The notes: generated from the letters alone by a model not told the origin. A stretch of DNA of 64,000 nt from Bacteroidota bacterium (GCA_018267615.1 JAFDYD010000048.1:1-64000), one strand, 5' to 3'; numbered from the stretch's first letter, positions 1-9,702 are shown. Numbers and translations are program-made.

Positions 1-76
1 CAATCAATATTCAATACTCAAGTCTGATAATATCATTATGGCTGATGTTGATGCCTTGAACATTGAATATTGATTG
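1..76. repeat. Inverted repeat, family F (TTGAATATTGATT words)
   Basis: The 15-nt arms 1-15 and 62-76 are perfectly complementary. The arm word attgaat/attgatt recurs with a 7-nt period and is shared with the hairpin at 21766-21857. It lies just upstream of the ctlX-like gene; the gene to the left is outside the window. Confidence 0.8.
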
Positions 77-122
77 TTGATTATTGAATATTTTTCTTAC
101 TTTTTTAAACATCGACTATTTC

Positions 123-1034
123 ATGCAGACCACTTCTCACATACTGATGATTCGCCCGGTGAATTTCAGTTTCAATGCTGAAACCGCGACGAACAACGCT
201 TTCCAGGTAGCAGGTAATGATTCGGGCGCGCAGGAAAGAGCACTGCAGGAATTTGACAACTTTGTAAAAATACTGCTCGACAATGGCGTTGATGTGACCG
301 TGATTAACGACACACCGGATCCTTACACGCCCGATTCGATTTTCCCTAATAACTGGATTTCATTTCATGATGATGGGACGATTTGCCTCTACCCAATGTT
401 CGCGCTAAACAGGAGACTGGAAAGAAAACCGGGAGTAATCGAAATTATTTCGGAAAAATTCAATGTAAAGAACAAGATCGATTTCAGTTATTATGAGCAG
501 AAAGATCTTTTTCTTGAAGGAACCGGGAGTATGGTGTTGGACAGAGAAAATAAAATCGCATATGCATGCCTGTCACCTCGCACCGATATCAAAGTGCTAA
601 AAGTTTTTTGTGACCATATGGGATATAAGCCCGTTGCATTTGATGCTGTTGATGCAAAAGGAAATGCCATTTATCACACCAACGTTATGATGTGCGTGGC
701 CGACAAATATATTGTTATCTGCCTCGAGTCTTTGCCAAGAAAACGAGAAAAAGATGAAGTGATATCGGTGATAAAAAATTCCGGAAAAGAAATCATCGAA
801 ATCAGTCTTGAGCAAATGAACCACTTCGCTGGCAATATGCTTCAGGTAAATAATAATGAAGATGAAAAATTATTGGTGATGTCCACCCAAGCGTATGAGT
901 CTTTGAGCGAAAGGCAAATCAAAAAGTTATCTGCTTACAACAAAATTGTCCATTCCAGTCTCACCACAATAGAAACAAACGGAGGAGGCAGCGCAAGATG
1001 TATGATGGCGGAAGTGCATTTGAAGGAAATGTGA
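123..1034 (+). CDS. ctlX: CtlX-like amidinohydrolase (arginine deiminase-related)
   Basis: A 303-residue protein of the guanidino-group-modifying superfamily, most like CtlX, which acts on citrulline or related ureido/guanidino compounds in the cytoplasm. Visible motifs are PDSIFPNNW near the N-terminus, TGSMVLDR mid-protein, a YHTN histidine motif and the C-terminal GGGSARCM carrying the expected catalytic cysteine. The ATG at 123 is preferred: the frame extends upstream to a TTG at 84, but MQTTSHILMIRP is the family-like start. It is a single gene, and a family A hairpin at 1046-1104 separates it from the convergent neighbour. The family is confident; the substrate is inferred. Confidence 0.85.
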   Translation: MQTTSHILMIRPVNFSFNAETATNNAFQVAGNDSGAQERALQEFDNFVKILLDNGVDVTVINDTPDPYTPDSIFPNNWISFHDDGTICLYPMFALNRRLERKPGVIEIISEKFNVKNKIDFSYYEQKDLFLEGTGSMVLDRENKIAYACLSPRTDIKVLKVFCDHMGYKPVAFDAVDAKGNAIYHTNVMMCVADKYIVICLESLPRKREKDEVISVIKNSGKEIIEISLEQMNHFAGNMLQVNNNEDEKLLVMSTQAYESLSERQIKKLSAYNKIVHSSLTTIETNGGGSARCMMAEVHLKEM

Positions 1035-1045
1035 GACAACTTAAT

Positions 1046-1104
1046 CTTTGCGATTTTGCGTCTTTGCGTGAGCAATTTTCACGCAAAGACGCAAAATCGC
1101 AAAG
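1046..1104. repeat. Inverted repeat, family A (TTTGCGNN words)
   Basis: 25-nt perfect arms (1046-1070 and 1080-1104) around a 9-nt loop. The arm is an 8-nt quasi-repeat of tttgcgNN. It lies between convergent genes, so it may serve as a bidirectional terminator or 3' end stabiliser. Relatives are at 10876, 35877, 41282 and 59536. Confidence 0.9.
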
Positions 1105-1123
1105 TGTAACAAGAGCGCCATCA

Positions 1124-2008
1124 CTAAAACATCAATTTCAATCCTTCATCAAAACTTATCGGATCAAAGCCCAATTCTTTTACTGCTTTGTCGATAACAA
1201 AACCCGTTTTAGGTGGACGTTTTGCGGGTTCGCTAAAATTGGAAGCATTCACCCGCTCAATTAGGTTTTTATCCAGTGAAAAAAAATCCGCAGTCCGCAT
1301 TGACATGATATAAGGCGTCAATATCTCTCTTCCTGAAATATGAAAAATACCTGTCGCTTTTTTTTCGAGAATGGCAGTGATTCCCTGCGCAAGATCACCA
1401 ACATAAGTTGGTGTTCGCACCTGGTCGTCCACGACTTTTATTTTTTCTTTTTTTTCCAGTTTGCTTTTTGTCCAACTGATGATATTACTTCTTGTGCCAT
1501 ATAATGCATTCCCGTACACGAGACAGGTTCTTGCAATAGACCATGGAATAACCGAACTTTTAACCAATTGCTCTGCTTCTATTTTTGTAAATCCATACCA
1601 GTTTACATATCCCAACGGATCATCTTCTTTATAATTTCCTTTTTCACCATCAAAAACAAAATCCGTAGAAATATGAATAAAATGACGGGCATATTTCTCC
1701 GCTGACCGAACCACGAAAGAAGTACCGAGCACATTTATTTTGAAACATTCATTTTGGTTCTGCTCACAATCATCCACGCGTGTCATTGCTGCAGTATGAA
1801 TAACAATATCAGGTTTTTCGTCCGACAGCATATTTTCAACCGCTTTTTCATTGGTAATATCTAGCGAAAAATAAGCATAATTTTTGTCGTTGAACAAAAG
1901 ACGAGACACATCTTTTCCCGTAGCAATCACCTGGAAATTTTTTTCCAACAATGACTTTACCAGATGTTGCCCAAGAAATCCATTGGCACCTGTCACAAAT
2001 ACTTTCAT
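1124..2008 (-). CDS. RmlD-like SDR family sugar-nucleotide reductase
   Basis: A 294-residue extended short-chain dehydrogenase/reductase resembling dTDP-4-dehydrorhamnose reductase (RmlD). The N-terminal Rossmann motif GANGFLG is at residues 7-13, the HTAAMTRVDDCE segment at about 71-82, and the catalytic Tyr138-Lys142 is in YGFTK. The length matches the family. It sits alone rather than among rml genes, so the exact substrate is unproven; it could be another NAD(P)-dependent sugar-nucleotide reductase. The S9 peptidase gene upstream is on the same strand with a 34-bp gap, so the two may be cotranscribed. Confidence 0.8.
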   Translation of the reverse strand: MKVFVTGANGFLGQHLVKSLLEKNFQVIATGKDVSRLLFNDKNYAYFSLDITNEKAVENMLSDEKPDIVIHTAAMTRVDDCEQNQNECFKINVLGTSFVVRSAEKYARHFIHISTDFVFDGEKGNYKEDDPLGYVNWYGFTKIEAEQLVKSSVIPWSIARTCLVYGNALYGTRSNIISWTKSKLEKKEKIKVVDDQVRTPTYVGDLAQGITAILEKKATGIFHISGREILTPYIMSMRTADFFSLDKNLIERVNASNFSEPAKRPPKTGFVIDKAVKELGFDPISFDEGLKLMF

Positions 2009-2042
2009 ACGGTATAAGGTTTTCGGTTAAGGATGACCGGTA

Positions 2043-4205
2043 TCAGGACGGTTTTTTTACTGTGCCGCTAACAGCGGCAAAAACTGGCGTGATGCCCATA
2101 TTATAAAACATAAAGGACCATTTATCTGTTTCCGATTCGATGTCTTTTGAAAGAGAAGATCCCGAAGCGCCATGACCTTGGTCGGTTTCAATTCGAATCA
2201 ATGTTGGTGCTGTGCCTGATTGTTTCTCCTGTAATGTAGCCGCAAATTTAAATGAGTGAGCAGGTACTACCCTGTCGTCGTGATCCGCAGTACTGATCAT
2301 CGTTGCGGGATATTTAACACCGGCCTTGATATTATGAAGTGGAGAGTATTTGTATAGATAGGGGAAAAAAATGGCGCTATCGCTGGATCCATATTCTACC
2401 GCCCATGCCCAACCGACAGTAAACTTTTGGAATCGCAGCATATCCATTACGCCAACATCAGGAAAACAAACTTTAAATAAGTCCGGACGCTGAGTCATTA
2501 CCGCACCGATCAGCAATCCTCCATTCGATCCACCATTAATAGCCAGCAAATTTTTCGTGGTGTATTTATTCGCTATCAAATATTCCGCTGCGGCAATAAA
2601 ATCATCAAAAACATTTTGTTTGTTAAACAATTCTCCCGACCGATGCCATTTCTCTCCATATTCACCACCGCCGCGGATATTCGGGAGCGCGAAAATCCCG
2701 TTGTTCTCGAGTAAAATGTAAATGGATGTACTGAAATAGGGAGTCATGCTTACATCAAAACCGCCATAGGCATACAGTAGAACCGGATGCGTTCCATCGA
2801 GTTTGATTTCTTTCTTATGAACGATAAACATGGGAATCTTTGTGCGATCCTTGCTTGTATAGAATACCTGTTCGGTTTGATAATTGTCAGTCGCAATTTT
2901 TGTTTCAGATTTTTTAAAGACAGTGGTTTTCCCGCTTATAAAATCGTATTTGAAAATAGATGGGGCATATGTAAAAGAAGAAAAATCATAAAATGCGCAA
3001 GTGTCCTTATGATAAGCACTGATACCCGAAGCGGAGCCGATACCCGGCAGTTTCACTTCGTGCTGCATGACTCCGTTTAAATCGTATTGATATATTCTTG
3101 TAGATGCATCTTTCAAATAACTTGCAAATAACCACCGGCCACCAGTAGACGCTGATTCCAATTTCTGCTCTCTTTCAGCGATAATTTCCTTCCAGTTTTC
3201 TTTTTGCGGATTATCTGGATCGACAAGCACAACGCGATAATTGCCGGCGCCGGAATTTGTGTACATCAACAATTTATCGTTTACGTCATCGATCACAATA
3301 TTATTAAAGTCGAATCCCTTAATTAAAGGTGTAAAATCCTGTTGACCGTGCGCAAGGTTTTTAACCCATATCTCCGTGCCATAAGTGCCGATATATTTAT
3401 ATAAAATAAGAAATCGTTCATCTTCGGTGGTGTTTGCAACATATACCATTTGCGGATGCTGCTTGTCCTCGAATATGAGCTGATCCTGTTCTTGCTTATT
3501 ACCAAGCTGGTGATAATAGACTTTTCCGAATTCTGTTTTTGCAGAAAGCTCTTTTCCTTTTTCCGGCTTATCAAATCCCGTATAATAAAAACCATCTCCT
3601 TTCCAGGCAATACCACCGAATTTCATCCATTCGATCACATCGGGCAATTTCTTTTTATTTTCAATGTCCATTACATAAGTTGTCGCCCAGTCGCTCCCAC
3701 CCTTGTTAATATGATAAGCAATATATTTTTTGTTGGGAGAAGGCGCGTCGAGCACTACTGAAACAGAACCATCCGCAGACATTGAATTTGGGTCCAGGAA
3801 AACTTCAGCCTTTCCGTTTAGGCCTTTTTGAAAATAAAAGACAGACTGATTCTGCAGGCCGTCATTTTTTGAGTAGAAATAATATTCACCAACCTGGAAG
3901 GCGCCAAAATATTTGGGGTGATTCAATATTTCTTTATAATGCTCCCTGATTTTATTTCGAAAAGGAATGGCCGACAAATATTTTTCCGTTACCGATTGCT
4001 CGGCCTGAACCCATGCCTTGGTTTCCGCGGAATTGCCGTCTTCGAGCCATCGATATGGATCGCTTACTTTGGTGCCGAAATAATCGTCCACCTGATCGGA
4101 TTTCCGGGCAGCCGGATAAATTATTTTTTTATTTTCCTGTGCCTGCAAAAAAACATACTGAAAGCAGAAAATCACAGAAAGCAGTACCAGCAAAGGTTTT
4201 CTCAT
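2043..4205 (-). CDS. Prolyl oligopeptidase family serine peptidase (S9A), secreted
   Basis: 720 residues. It starts with a type I signal peptide ending near FLQAQE, so it is likely exported to the periplasm. An N-terminal beta-propeller (about 30-430) is followed by an alpha/beta hydrolase domain. The catalytic triad can be read as Ser560 in GGSNGG, Asp in ADHDDR near 643, and His678 in DQGHG. Family members cleave short peptides after proline. Length and motif spacing are those of S9A enzymes. It is transcribed away from pfkA and towards the RmlD-like gene. Confidence 0.92.
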   Translation of the reverse strand: MRKPLLVLLSVIFCFQYVFLQAQENKKIIYPAARKSDQVDDYFGTKVSDPYRWLEDGNSAETKAWVQAEQSVTEKYLSAIPFRNKIREHYKEILNHPKYFGAFQVGEYYFYSKNDGLQNQSVFYFQKGLNGKAEVFLDPNSMSADGSVSVVLDAPSPNKKYIAYHINKGGSDWATTYVMDIENKKKLPDVIEWMKFGGIAWKGDGFYYTGFDKPEKGKELSAKTEFGKVYYHQLGNKQEQDQLIFEDKQHPQMVYVANTTEDERFLILYKYIGTYGTEIWVKNLAHGQQDFTPLIKGFDFNNIVIDDVNDKLLMYTNSGAGNYRVVLVDPDNPQKENWKEIIAEREQKLESASTGGRWLFASYLKDASTRIYQYDLNGVMQHEVKLPGIGSASGISAYHKDTCAFYDFSSFTYAPSIFKYDFISGKTTVFKKSETKIATDNYQTEQVFYTSKDRTKIPMFIVHKKEIKLDGTHPVLLYAYGGFDVSMTPYFSTSIYILLENNGIFALPNIRGGGEYGEKWHRSGELFNKQNVFDDFIAAAEYLIANKYTTKNLLAINGGSNGGLLIGAVMTQRPDLFKVCFPDVGVMDMLRFQKFTVGWAWAVEYGSSDSAIFFPYLYKYSPLHNIKAGVKYPATMISTADHDDRVVPAHSFKFAATLQEKQSGTAPTLIRIETDQGHGASGSSLSKDIESETDKWSFMFYNMGITPVFAAVSGTVKKPS

Positions 4206-4253
4206 ACGGGGTTATTTTATGGCAATTTAAAACAATAAGCTACTATCGGCATC

Positions 4254-4284
4254 GTTGGTGAATCAAATCAAATCCTTATTTTTG
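4254..4284 (+). promoter_or_regulatory. Candidate Bacteroidota-type promoter for pfkA
   Basis: A GTTG at 4254-4257 is followed 19 nt later by TATTTTTG at 4277-4284, matching the -33 TTG / -7 TAnnTTTG pattern known for Bacteroidota primary sigma promoters. It would give a leader of about 85 nt before the pfkA ATG. Found by eye and not tested. Confidence 0.45.
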
Positions 4285-4374
4285 GGCCTTGATATGTAGG
4301 ATAGAGATTTTTCAACGATTCCTGCCATTGATTGAACCCTTTTTAACAATCAAACGATAGAATTTAATTAATTA

Positions 4375-5358
4375 ATGCAACAGAAGGTCTCTAAAATCGG
4401 CGTGCTCACTTCGGGTGGCGATGCACCCGGAATGAACGCAGCAGTACGCGCCGTAGTTCGTACAGGTATTTATTATGGTCTTGAAGTTTTCGGCATCATG
4501 CGTGGTTACACAGGCACGATCGAAAATGATATTGTTCCCATGCATTCAAGAAGCGTGGCTAATATCATTCAACGTGGCGGAACCATTCTCAAGACTGCCA
4601 GATGTAAAGACTTTTATGAATACGAAGGACGCGCGAAAGCGTATGCGAACCTGAAGAAGATCGGTATCAATGGACTGATCATTATCGGTGGTGATGGCTC
4701 CTTCCGCGGAGCCCATACATTCGCTTCCGAATTCGGAATGCCATGTATTGGTTTGCCGGGAACAATCGATAAAGATATCGCCGGAACTGATTTTACCATT
4801 GGCTTTGATACAGCAGTCAACACTGCGATCGATGCAATTGATAAAATTCGTGACACTGCGGATGCGCATGATCGTCTTTTTATTATTGAAGTGATGGGGC
4901 GTGATTCCGGATATATCGCGTTGCATAGTGGTATTGCCACTGGCGCAGAAAGTATCTTGATACCCGAACGCAAAACAGATATAGAAGAACTAGTAGGTTC
5001 ATTACAGGAAAAAGAAAAAAGAAAAAAACTGGTGAACCTTGTAATCGTTGCTGAAGGTGATAATTTCGGCGGCGCTGAGGAGGTTGCCAAAGTGGTGAAG
5101 GAAAGATTGCCGAATGTGGATACAAGAGTTTGCATACTCGGACACATTCAACGTGGAGGGTCGCCTTCATGTCTGGACAGACTGATCGCAAGCCGTATGG
5201 GTTATTCAGCGGTTGAATGTTTACTCGAGGGACGTTTTAATGTGATGGTTGGTATCGTTAATAACAGGATGCATTATACGCCGCTTGAAAAAGCAGTCAA
5301 AGCGAAACAAAAAATCGGCGACGATTGGTTAAAGATCATAAAAATATTAGCTTCATAA
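4375..5358 (+). CDS. pfkA: ATP-dependent 6-phosphofructokinase
   Basis: A 327-residue cytoplasmic enzyme that phosphorylates fructose 6-phosphate in glycolysis. Visible motifs are GVLTSGGDAPGMNAAVRA at the N-terminus, GGDGS (ATP-type rather than the GGDD of PPi enzymes), PGTIDKDIAGTD with the catalytic Asp, MGRDSGYIAL, and HIQRGGSPS. Length fits the bacterial PfkA group. A classical terminator follows, then pyk on the same strand, so two glycolytic genes sit together but are probably separate transcripts or joined by read-through. Confidence 0.96.
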   Translation: MQQKVSKIGVLTSGGDAPGMNAAVRAVVRTGIYYGLEVFGIMRGYTGTIENDIVPMHSRSVANIIQRGGTILKTARCKDFYEYEGRAKAYANLKKIGINGLIIIGGDGSFRGAHTFASEFGMPCIGLPGTIDKDIAGTDFTIGFDTAVNTAIDAIDKIRDTADAHDRLFIIEVMGRDSGYIALHSGIATGAESILIPERKTDIEELVGSLQEKEKRKKLVNLVIVAEGDNFGGAEEVAKVVKERLPNVDTRVCILGHIQRGGSPSCLDRLIASRMGYSAVECLLEGRFNVMVGIVNNRMHYTPLEKAVKAKQKIGDDWLKIIKILAS

Positions 5359-5366
5359 TAATTTAC

Positions 5367-5394
5367 AACAGGTTTATGCAAACCTGTTTTTTTA
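5367..5394 (+). terminator. Rho-independent terminator after pfkA
   Basis: A 9-bp stem (5367-5375 with 5380-5388) and 4-nt loop is followed directly by a T run. It lies 9 nt beyond the pfkA stop codon. Unlike the long intergenic repeats of this window, it is a textbook short terminator. Confidence 0.85.
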
Positions 5395-5425
5395 TTACAT
5401 CAACTAAAGTATAAAACAACAATTC

Positions 5426-6916
5426 ATGTCAAAAAATTTATCGAAGTACATTCATGAAAAAATGGATAAACAGGCTGGACTTGAACATACTTTTCATCGC
5501 ACGAAAATTGTGGCCACTGTAGGGCCGGCTTGTGACACGTATGATAAATTACTGGCGCTTGTAAAAGCAGGTGTGAATGTATTCCGTCTCAACTTTTCAC
5601 ATGGATCGCATGAAGATAAGGCGAAGATTATCGAGCATATCCGAAAAATCAATTCAACGGAACCTTTTAATATTGCCATATTGGGAGATTTGCAGGGACC
5701 GAAATTGCGTGTCGGAGAAATTGAAAATGGAAGTATGTTGGTGAGCGAAGGAGATATTCTGACATTCACCAATGAAAAACTAGTTGGCAATAAGGATCGC
5801 ATATATGTATCGTATCCAAATTTGCACGCAGATGTAAAAGTTGGAAATATAATCATGATTGATGACGGCAAGCTTGAAGTGAAAGTGACAGGTATCGAAA
5901 AAAATAATGATGTAAAAGTGAAAGTGGTATTGGGTGGCACGCTTTCTTCTAAAAAAGGAATTAATCTTCCAGACACAAAAATTTCTTTACCTGCACTTAC
6001 TGATAAAGACCTTATCGATCTTGAATTCATCATTGAGCAAAAATTGGATTGGTGTGCATTGTCTTTTGTACGCAGCGTAAAAGATATTGTGATCCTTCGC
6101 AGCAAACTGGACGACAAAAAGAGTAAAACAAAAATCATTGCTAAAATCGAAAAGCCAGAAGCGCTTACTAATATCCGTGAGATCATCCTCGAATCAGATG
6201 GAATCATGGTGGCGCGCGGCGACCTGGGTGTTGAGCTGCCTGTTGAGCAGGTTCCATTGATTCAAAAACAACTGATCAGGAAATCCATGCACAGGGCGAA
6301 ACCGGTTATTGTTGCAACGCAAATGATGGAGAGCATGATCGATCGTACCAAACCAAACCGCAGCGAAATTACCGATGTCGCCAATGCTGTCCTGGAAGGC
6401 GCGGACGCGGTGATGTTAAGCGGGGAAACAGCAACAGGCAACTACCCTACGCTTGTTGTTGAAACGATGCGCAAGATTATTATGGAGGTTGAAAAAACAG
6501 ATTATCATTATAATCGTGAAGATGAATTGGCGCCACAGCCACATTCACCTTCTTTTTTGAGTGATGCGGTTTGTTATAATGCGTGCAAACTTGCGAAAGA
6601 TACCAATGCCGATGCGCTTATCGGTATGACGCAGACAGGTTACACTGGTTTTATGTTATCAAGTTATCGTCCAAAATCTCCTTTATATATTTTCTCGAAA
6701 GAAAAAACGCTGATCAATCAGTTAAGCCTTAGCTGGGGCGTTCGCGCATTTCATTACGCTGAAGAAGAAAGTATTGACGAAATCATCGAGGATGAATTAG
6801 AAATACTAAAGGAAAGAGGCTTTATCAAAAGTGGAGATGTGGTGGTAAATACAGGAAGCTTGCCTGTGCAATTGCATCTGCCGACAAACTTGTTGAAGAT
6901 TACGAAGCTGCCTTAG
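5426..6916 (+). CDS. pyk: Pyruvate kinase
   Basis: A 496-residue protein that transfers phosphate from phosphoenolpyruvate to ADP, the last step of glycolysis. Family motifs appear in order: TKIVATVGPA, VFRLNFSHG, GDLQGPKLRVG, then the active-site AKIEKPEAL lysine region, MVARGDLGVELP and VIVATQMMESM. The C-terminal regulatory domain is present to the end. The ATG at 5426 is used; a second Met 12 codons in is possible. It follows pfkA and its terminator, and the 3' end abuts a very long inverted repeat shared with the convergent DUF4091 gene. Confidence 0.96.
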   Translation: MSKNLSKYIHEKMDKQAGLEHTFHRTKIVATVGPACDTYDKLLALVKAGVNVFRLNFSHGSHEDKAKIIEHIRKINSTEPFNIAILGDLQGPKLRVGEIENGSMLVSEGDILTFTNEKLVGNKDRIYVSYPNLHADVKVGNIIMIDDGKLEVKVTGIEKNNDVKVKVVLGGTLSSKKGINLPDTKISLPALTDKDLIDLEFIIEQKLDWCALSFVRSVKDIVILRSKLDDKKSKTKIIAKIEKPEALTNIREIILESDGIMVARGDLGVELPVEQVPLIQKQLIRKSMHRAKPVIVATQMMESMIDRTKPNRSEITDVANAVLEGADAVMLSGETATGNYPTLVVETMRKIIMEVEKTDYHYNREDELAPQPHSPSFLSDAVCYNACKLAKDTNADALIGMTQTGYTGFMLSSYRPKSPLYIFSKEKTLINQLSLSWGVRAFHYAEEESIDEIIEDELEILKERGFIKSGDVVVNTGSLPVQLHLPTNLLKITKLP

Positions 6917-6920
6917 TCAA

Positions 6921-7090
6921 AACCGGGATTTTAAACGATTTAACTGATTATACTGAGAGGCTCAAAGTGTATTCCAAACTTAGTGCTTTAATGTCTTTGT
7001 AGTTTCATTTTTTAAACTACAAAGACGCTAAATTTAGAATACACTTTGAGCCTCTCAGTATAATCAGTCAAATCGTTTAAAATCCCGGTT
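6921..7090. repeat. Long inverted repeat between convergent genes
   Basis: 54-nt arms (6921-6974 and 7037-7090) match at 53 of 54 positions. There is additional inner pairing around a tctttgtagttt word at about 6993-7020. It begins 5 nt after the pyk stop and ends 5 nt before the end of the convergent DUF4091 gene, so it fills the junction. The taactgatta segment resembles family J (33917). Confidence 0.95.
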
Positions 7091-7094
7091 CTGA

Positions 7095-8798
7095 TTACTT
7101 ACTCAGCCATTCTAAAATCTGTTGTCGTTTGTCACGGAAAGATTTTATATCTGTATCATATTTGTCGAACTGATAGACTACCTGCCGACAAATTTCTTTT
7201 GCTGCATCGGGGTTTTTTGCACTCAACATTTTTAATAATTCATAATCAACAATTCCATCGCGCATTGCTTCCAGTCTAATGGAACTTAGAATTTTCCCGT
7301 TGCCCGGGTAAGTGATGAATGCGTCACCGCCCGGCATAATATTGCCGGCTTCGGGGATAATGCCGGATGTTTCCTGCATCGGATTCGCACTCCAGAAATT
7401 CCATCCCCAATGCAGGTAACCGGTTGCACCAAAACGAAAATTGATCCAGTGGAGAATTCTTGTTTTAATAAGTGGCAATTCAATAAATCGATTCGCATAG
7501 TCGCCCTGGGGAGCCAGACAGGTATAAAACCATATTTCATTTCCGGCGGCTTTTCTTTCTTGATAAAATTCATAATCCGTATGGAAAAAATCAAGCTGTG
7601 GTACCCATACGTCCACCGTATTTCCAACACCGTGCGAGTGAACAGCATCGATCGTTTTGATTCCCGGTGCAAGCTCTTTGAGATAAGCCGCGATTTCGCC
7701 ATAGGATTTTTCATTGCCTGGCTCGGGTTCATCACATACATGTTGAAGATAAATTTTGTCCCACCCTTTTTCCTTCAGGTGTGTCATCAATGTCGGAATA
7801 AATTCTTTATAAAATGAGCGGACAGTAGAATCCGTCAACGGTAAGCAACTGAAACGCATCGTATCGTTTTTCCAATGCGGTACGAACAAACCGAATTGGC
7901 TGTACCAATCACCCATTCTCCCACCAACATGTCCGCCTTCAATTCTTCCTAATGTACCTTCATCAATAAATGTCTGCACAAACCTGTCAAATTTCGAAAA
8001 ATCGAAATTGTAATGGTTATCGTGAAAGCTGATATTAGCAAGAAAAATTGGCGAAGCAATGATCACATTCTGATCGTACTCTTTCATTTTACGTGCAGCA
8101 ACTTTCAGCCAATACCAATAGCGATCGGAAAAAACTACCGAATCTTTTCCGTTGCTCAATTGTTTCATTTTTGTTTTGTCGATATCAAACCAATTCGTAA
8201 CCCACAGACTGGTTTTCTCAATCGTAACCGGATACACTTTCACAGCAAAACGACGATTCATTGAAAAATTTTTCCCTTCGATATTTCCTTTGATGGTTAA
8301 CATACCGATGTATGTTCCGGGCGGTGTATTTTGCGGGATACTAACGGTGATCCATATGGGCTGAGTAGTAAAGCTGCGCAGATCTACAAATGAAGTATCG
8401 AGGATCGGGTCAGGAAAGAGACCAGAAACAGGACTCAGTTTATCTTTGGAAGGATTGGGCAAAGGTCTTCCAACTCTTGTATATCCTACAAAACCAATGA
8501 ATGAATTTTTATTGATCAGATCGGTATTCCGGGATAATTGTACTACCGAAGCTGTCAGATGTTTGATGGATTGCGTGCTGCGCAATGCAAATTGAAAACT
8601 GGCATGTTCTCCACGCGCGACATGTGCCATCGGATCAATCTCCTCGAAGAAAGCGGTTTCCTTAAAAATCTTTTGCAAGGGGTCCACGGCAGCAAAGCTG
8701 ATCATGTCATCAAGCTGCTGAGACGTAAAAGACTGCTGCGCACGCAAAGAAACGATTTGAAAAATAGCAGCGGCTACTAAAAATATTTTTTTCTCCAT
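7095..8798 (-). CDS. Secreted DUF4091 (glycoside-hydrolase-like) protein
   Basis: 567 residues. It has a signal peptide (MEKKIF...SLRAQQ), an N-terminal beta-sandwich-like half, then a TIM-barrel-like region with YLQHVCDEPEPG (a DEP motif typical of putative catalytic acidic residues) and a C-terminal DUF4091 segment with LEAMRDGIVDYELLKML. DUF4091 proteins are thought to act on glycans, but no substrate is established. The ATG at 8798 is preferred to an upstream TTG at 8804. It is flanked by hairpins on both sides and so looks monocistronic. Confidence 0.82.
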   Translation of the reverse strand: MEKKIFLVAAAIFQIVSLRAQQSFTSQQLDDMISFAAVDPLQKIFKETAFFEEIDPMAHVARGEHASFQFALRSTQSIKHLTASVVQLSRNTDLINKNSFIGFVGYTRVGRPLPNPSKDKLSPVSGLFPDPILDTSFVDLRSFTTQPIWITVSIPQNTPPGTYIGMLTIKGNIEGKNFSMNRRFAVKVYPVTIEKTSLWVTNWFDIDKTKMKQLSNGKDSVVFSDRYWYWLKVAARKMKEYDQNVIIASPIFLANISFHDNHYNFDFSKFDRFVQTFIDEGTLGRIEGGHVGGRMGDWYSQFGLFVPHWKNDTMRFSCLPLTDSTVRSFYKEFIPTLMTHLKEKGWDKIYLQHVCDEPEPGNEKSYGEIAAYLKELAPGIKTIDAVHSHGVGNTVDVWVPQLDFFHTDYEFYQERKAAGNEIWFYTCLAPQGDYANRFIELPLIKTRILHWINFRFGATGYLHWGWNFWSANPMQETSGIIPEAGNIMPGGDAFITYPGNGKILSSIRLEAMRDGIVDYELLKMLSAKNPDAAKEICRQVVYQFDKYDTDIKSFRDKRQQILEWLSK

Positions 8799-8859
8799 GA
8801 ACAACCGGGTTATAATCTATAGTGATAGAAATCGGGAAAATGTAACCAATTGATAGTAA

Positions 8860-8934
8860 TTATTCTTTGTGCCTTCTCATGCCTTAGTGGTTCAAAAAAA
8901 AATGAGCCACTAAGGCCAAAGACACAAAGAATAA
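8860..8934. repeat. Inverted repeat, family B (CACTAAGGCAC words)
   Basis: Imperfect arms of about 31 nt flank an A-rich loop. The ccactaagg / aagacacaaag words recur at 31678 and 47324. It lies downstream of cutC and upstream of the DUF4091 gene on the same strand. Confidence 0.85.
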
Positions 8935-8942
8935 GTTCGAAA

Positions 8943-9674
8943 TTAAATTGTATTTGCTTCTCTGGTTATAAATTTCAACATGCCTTCGATTTCATGCCTG
9001 TCTGCCATCACTGTAAATTGTTCTTCCTGCATCGCACTGTTCAGATATTGCATTTGGGTTTTTCTATTGATCCGCGCCGAGCTATGAAACTCGACCGCTC
9101 CAGTCTCGCGTGCGAGATCGGCGATATTTGAAGCTCTGATTCCTGAACCAGGCATGATGACTATTCTGTCGGCAGCTTGTTTTATGAGATCGGCGATAAG
9201 CGGAGCGCCTTGTATTGCCCGCGGTTGCTGACCTGACGTGAGTATGCGCTCGCAGCCAATATCAATAATGTCTTCGAGTGCTTCAAAAGGATTTACGGAC
9301 CAGTCGAATGCACGATGAAAGGTAACGCCTAACGGATAAGCCGATTCAACAAGCCTGCTGCATTTTTCTTTATCGATTGTTCCATTTGCATGTAAGATCC
9401 CGATTACCACACCATCACAGCCGAGTTTTTTACAGGCATGCACATCGTGTAGCATCACCTCGAACTCTTCATCAGAAAATAAAAAATCACCACCACGTGT
9501 GCGGATAATGGGATACAATGCAATGTTTAATTTTTTTCTTGCTGTTTTTATCAGGCTATAACTCGGTGTTGTTCCACCGTCTGCAGGATCGGCACAAAGC
9601 TCTACGCGATGCGCGCCTGATTCCTGTGCAATCATGGCAGATGCGAGATTATAACAGCAAACTTCGAGAAGCAT
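8943..9674 (-). CDS. cutC: CutC family protein
   Basis: A 243-residue TIM-barrel protein of the CutC family, named for copper homeostasis although its biochemical role is debated. Diagnostic stretches are LEVCCYNLASA, GAHRVELCADPADGGTTPS, IRTRGGDF, DGVVIGIL, TFHRAFDW and LTSGQQPRA, and they cover the full family length. It starts at the ATG closest to the LLEVC motif. Its neighbours do not suggest a copper operon. Confidence 0.92.
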   Translation of the reverse strand: MLLEVCCYNLASAMIAQESGAHRVELCADPADGGTTPSYSLIKTARKKLNIALYPIIRTRGGDFLFSDEEFEVMLHDVHACKKLGCDGVVIGILHANGTIDKEKCSRLVESAYPLGVTFHRAFDWSVNPFEALEDIIDIGCERILTSGQQPRAIQGAPLIADLIKQAADRIVIMPGSGIRASNIADLARETGAVEFHSSARINRKTQMQYLNSAMQEEQFTVMADRHEIEGMLKFITREANTI

Positions 9675-9702
9675 AGTGATCGTTCTTGTTAAATTATTAT
9701 TT

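Noticed and set aside
84..122. N-terminal extension of the ctlX-like protein
   Set aside because: Starts at a TTG inside AT-rich repeat-flanking DNA; the ATG at 123 gives the family-like N-terminus.
4546..5191. Long minus-strand frames within pfkA
   Set aside because: Shadows of the strongly conserved pfkA gene; composition is serine/proline-rich as expected for antisense frames.
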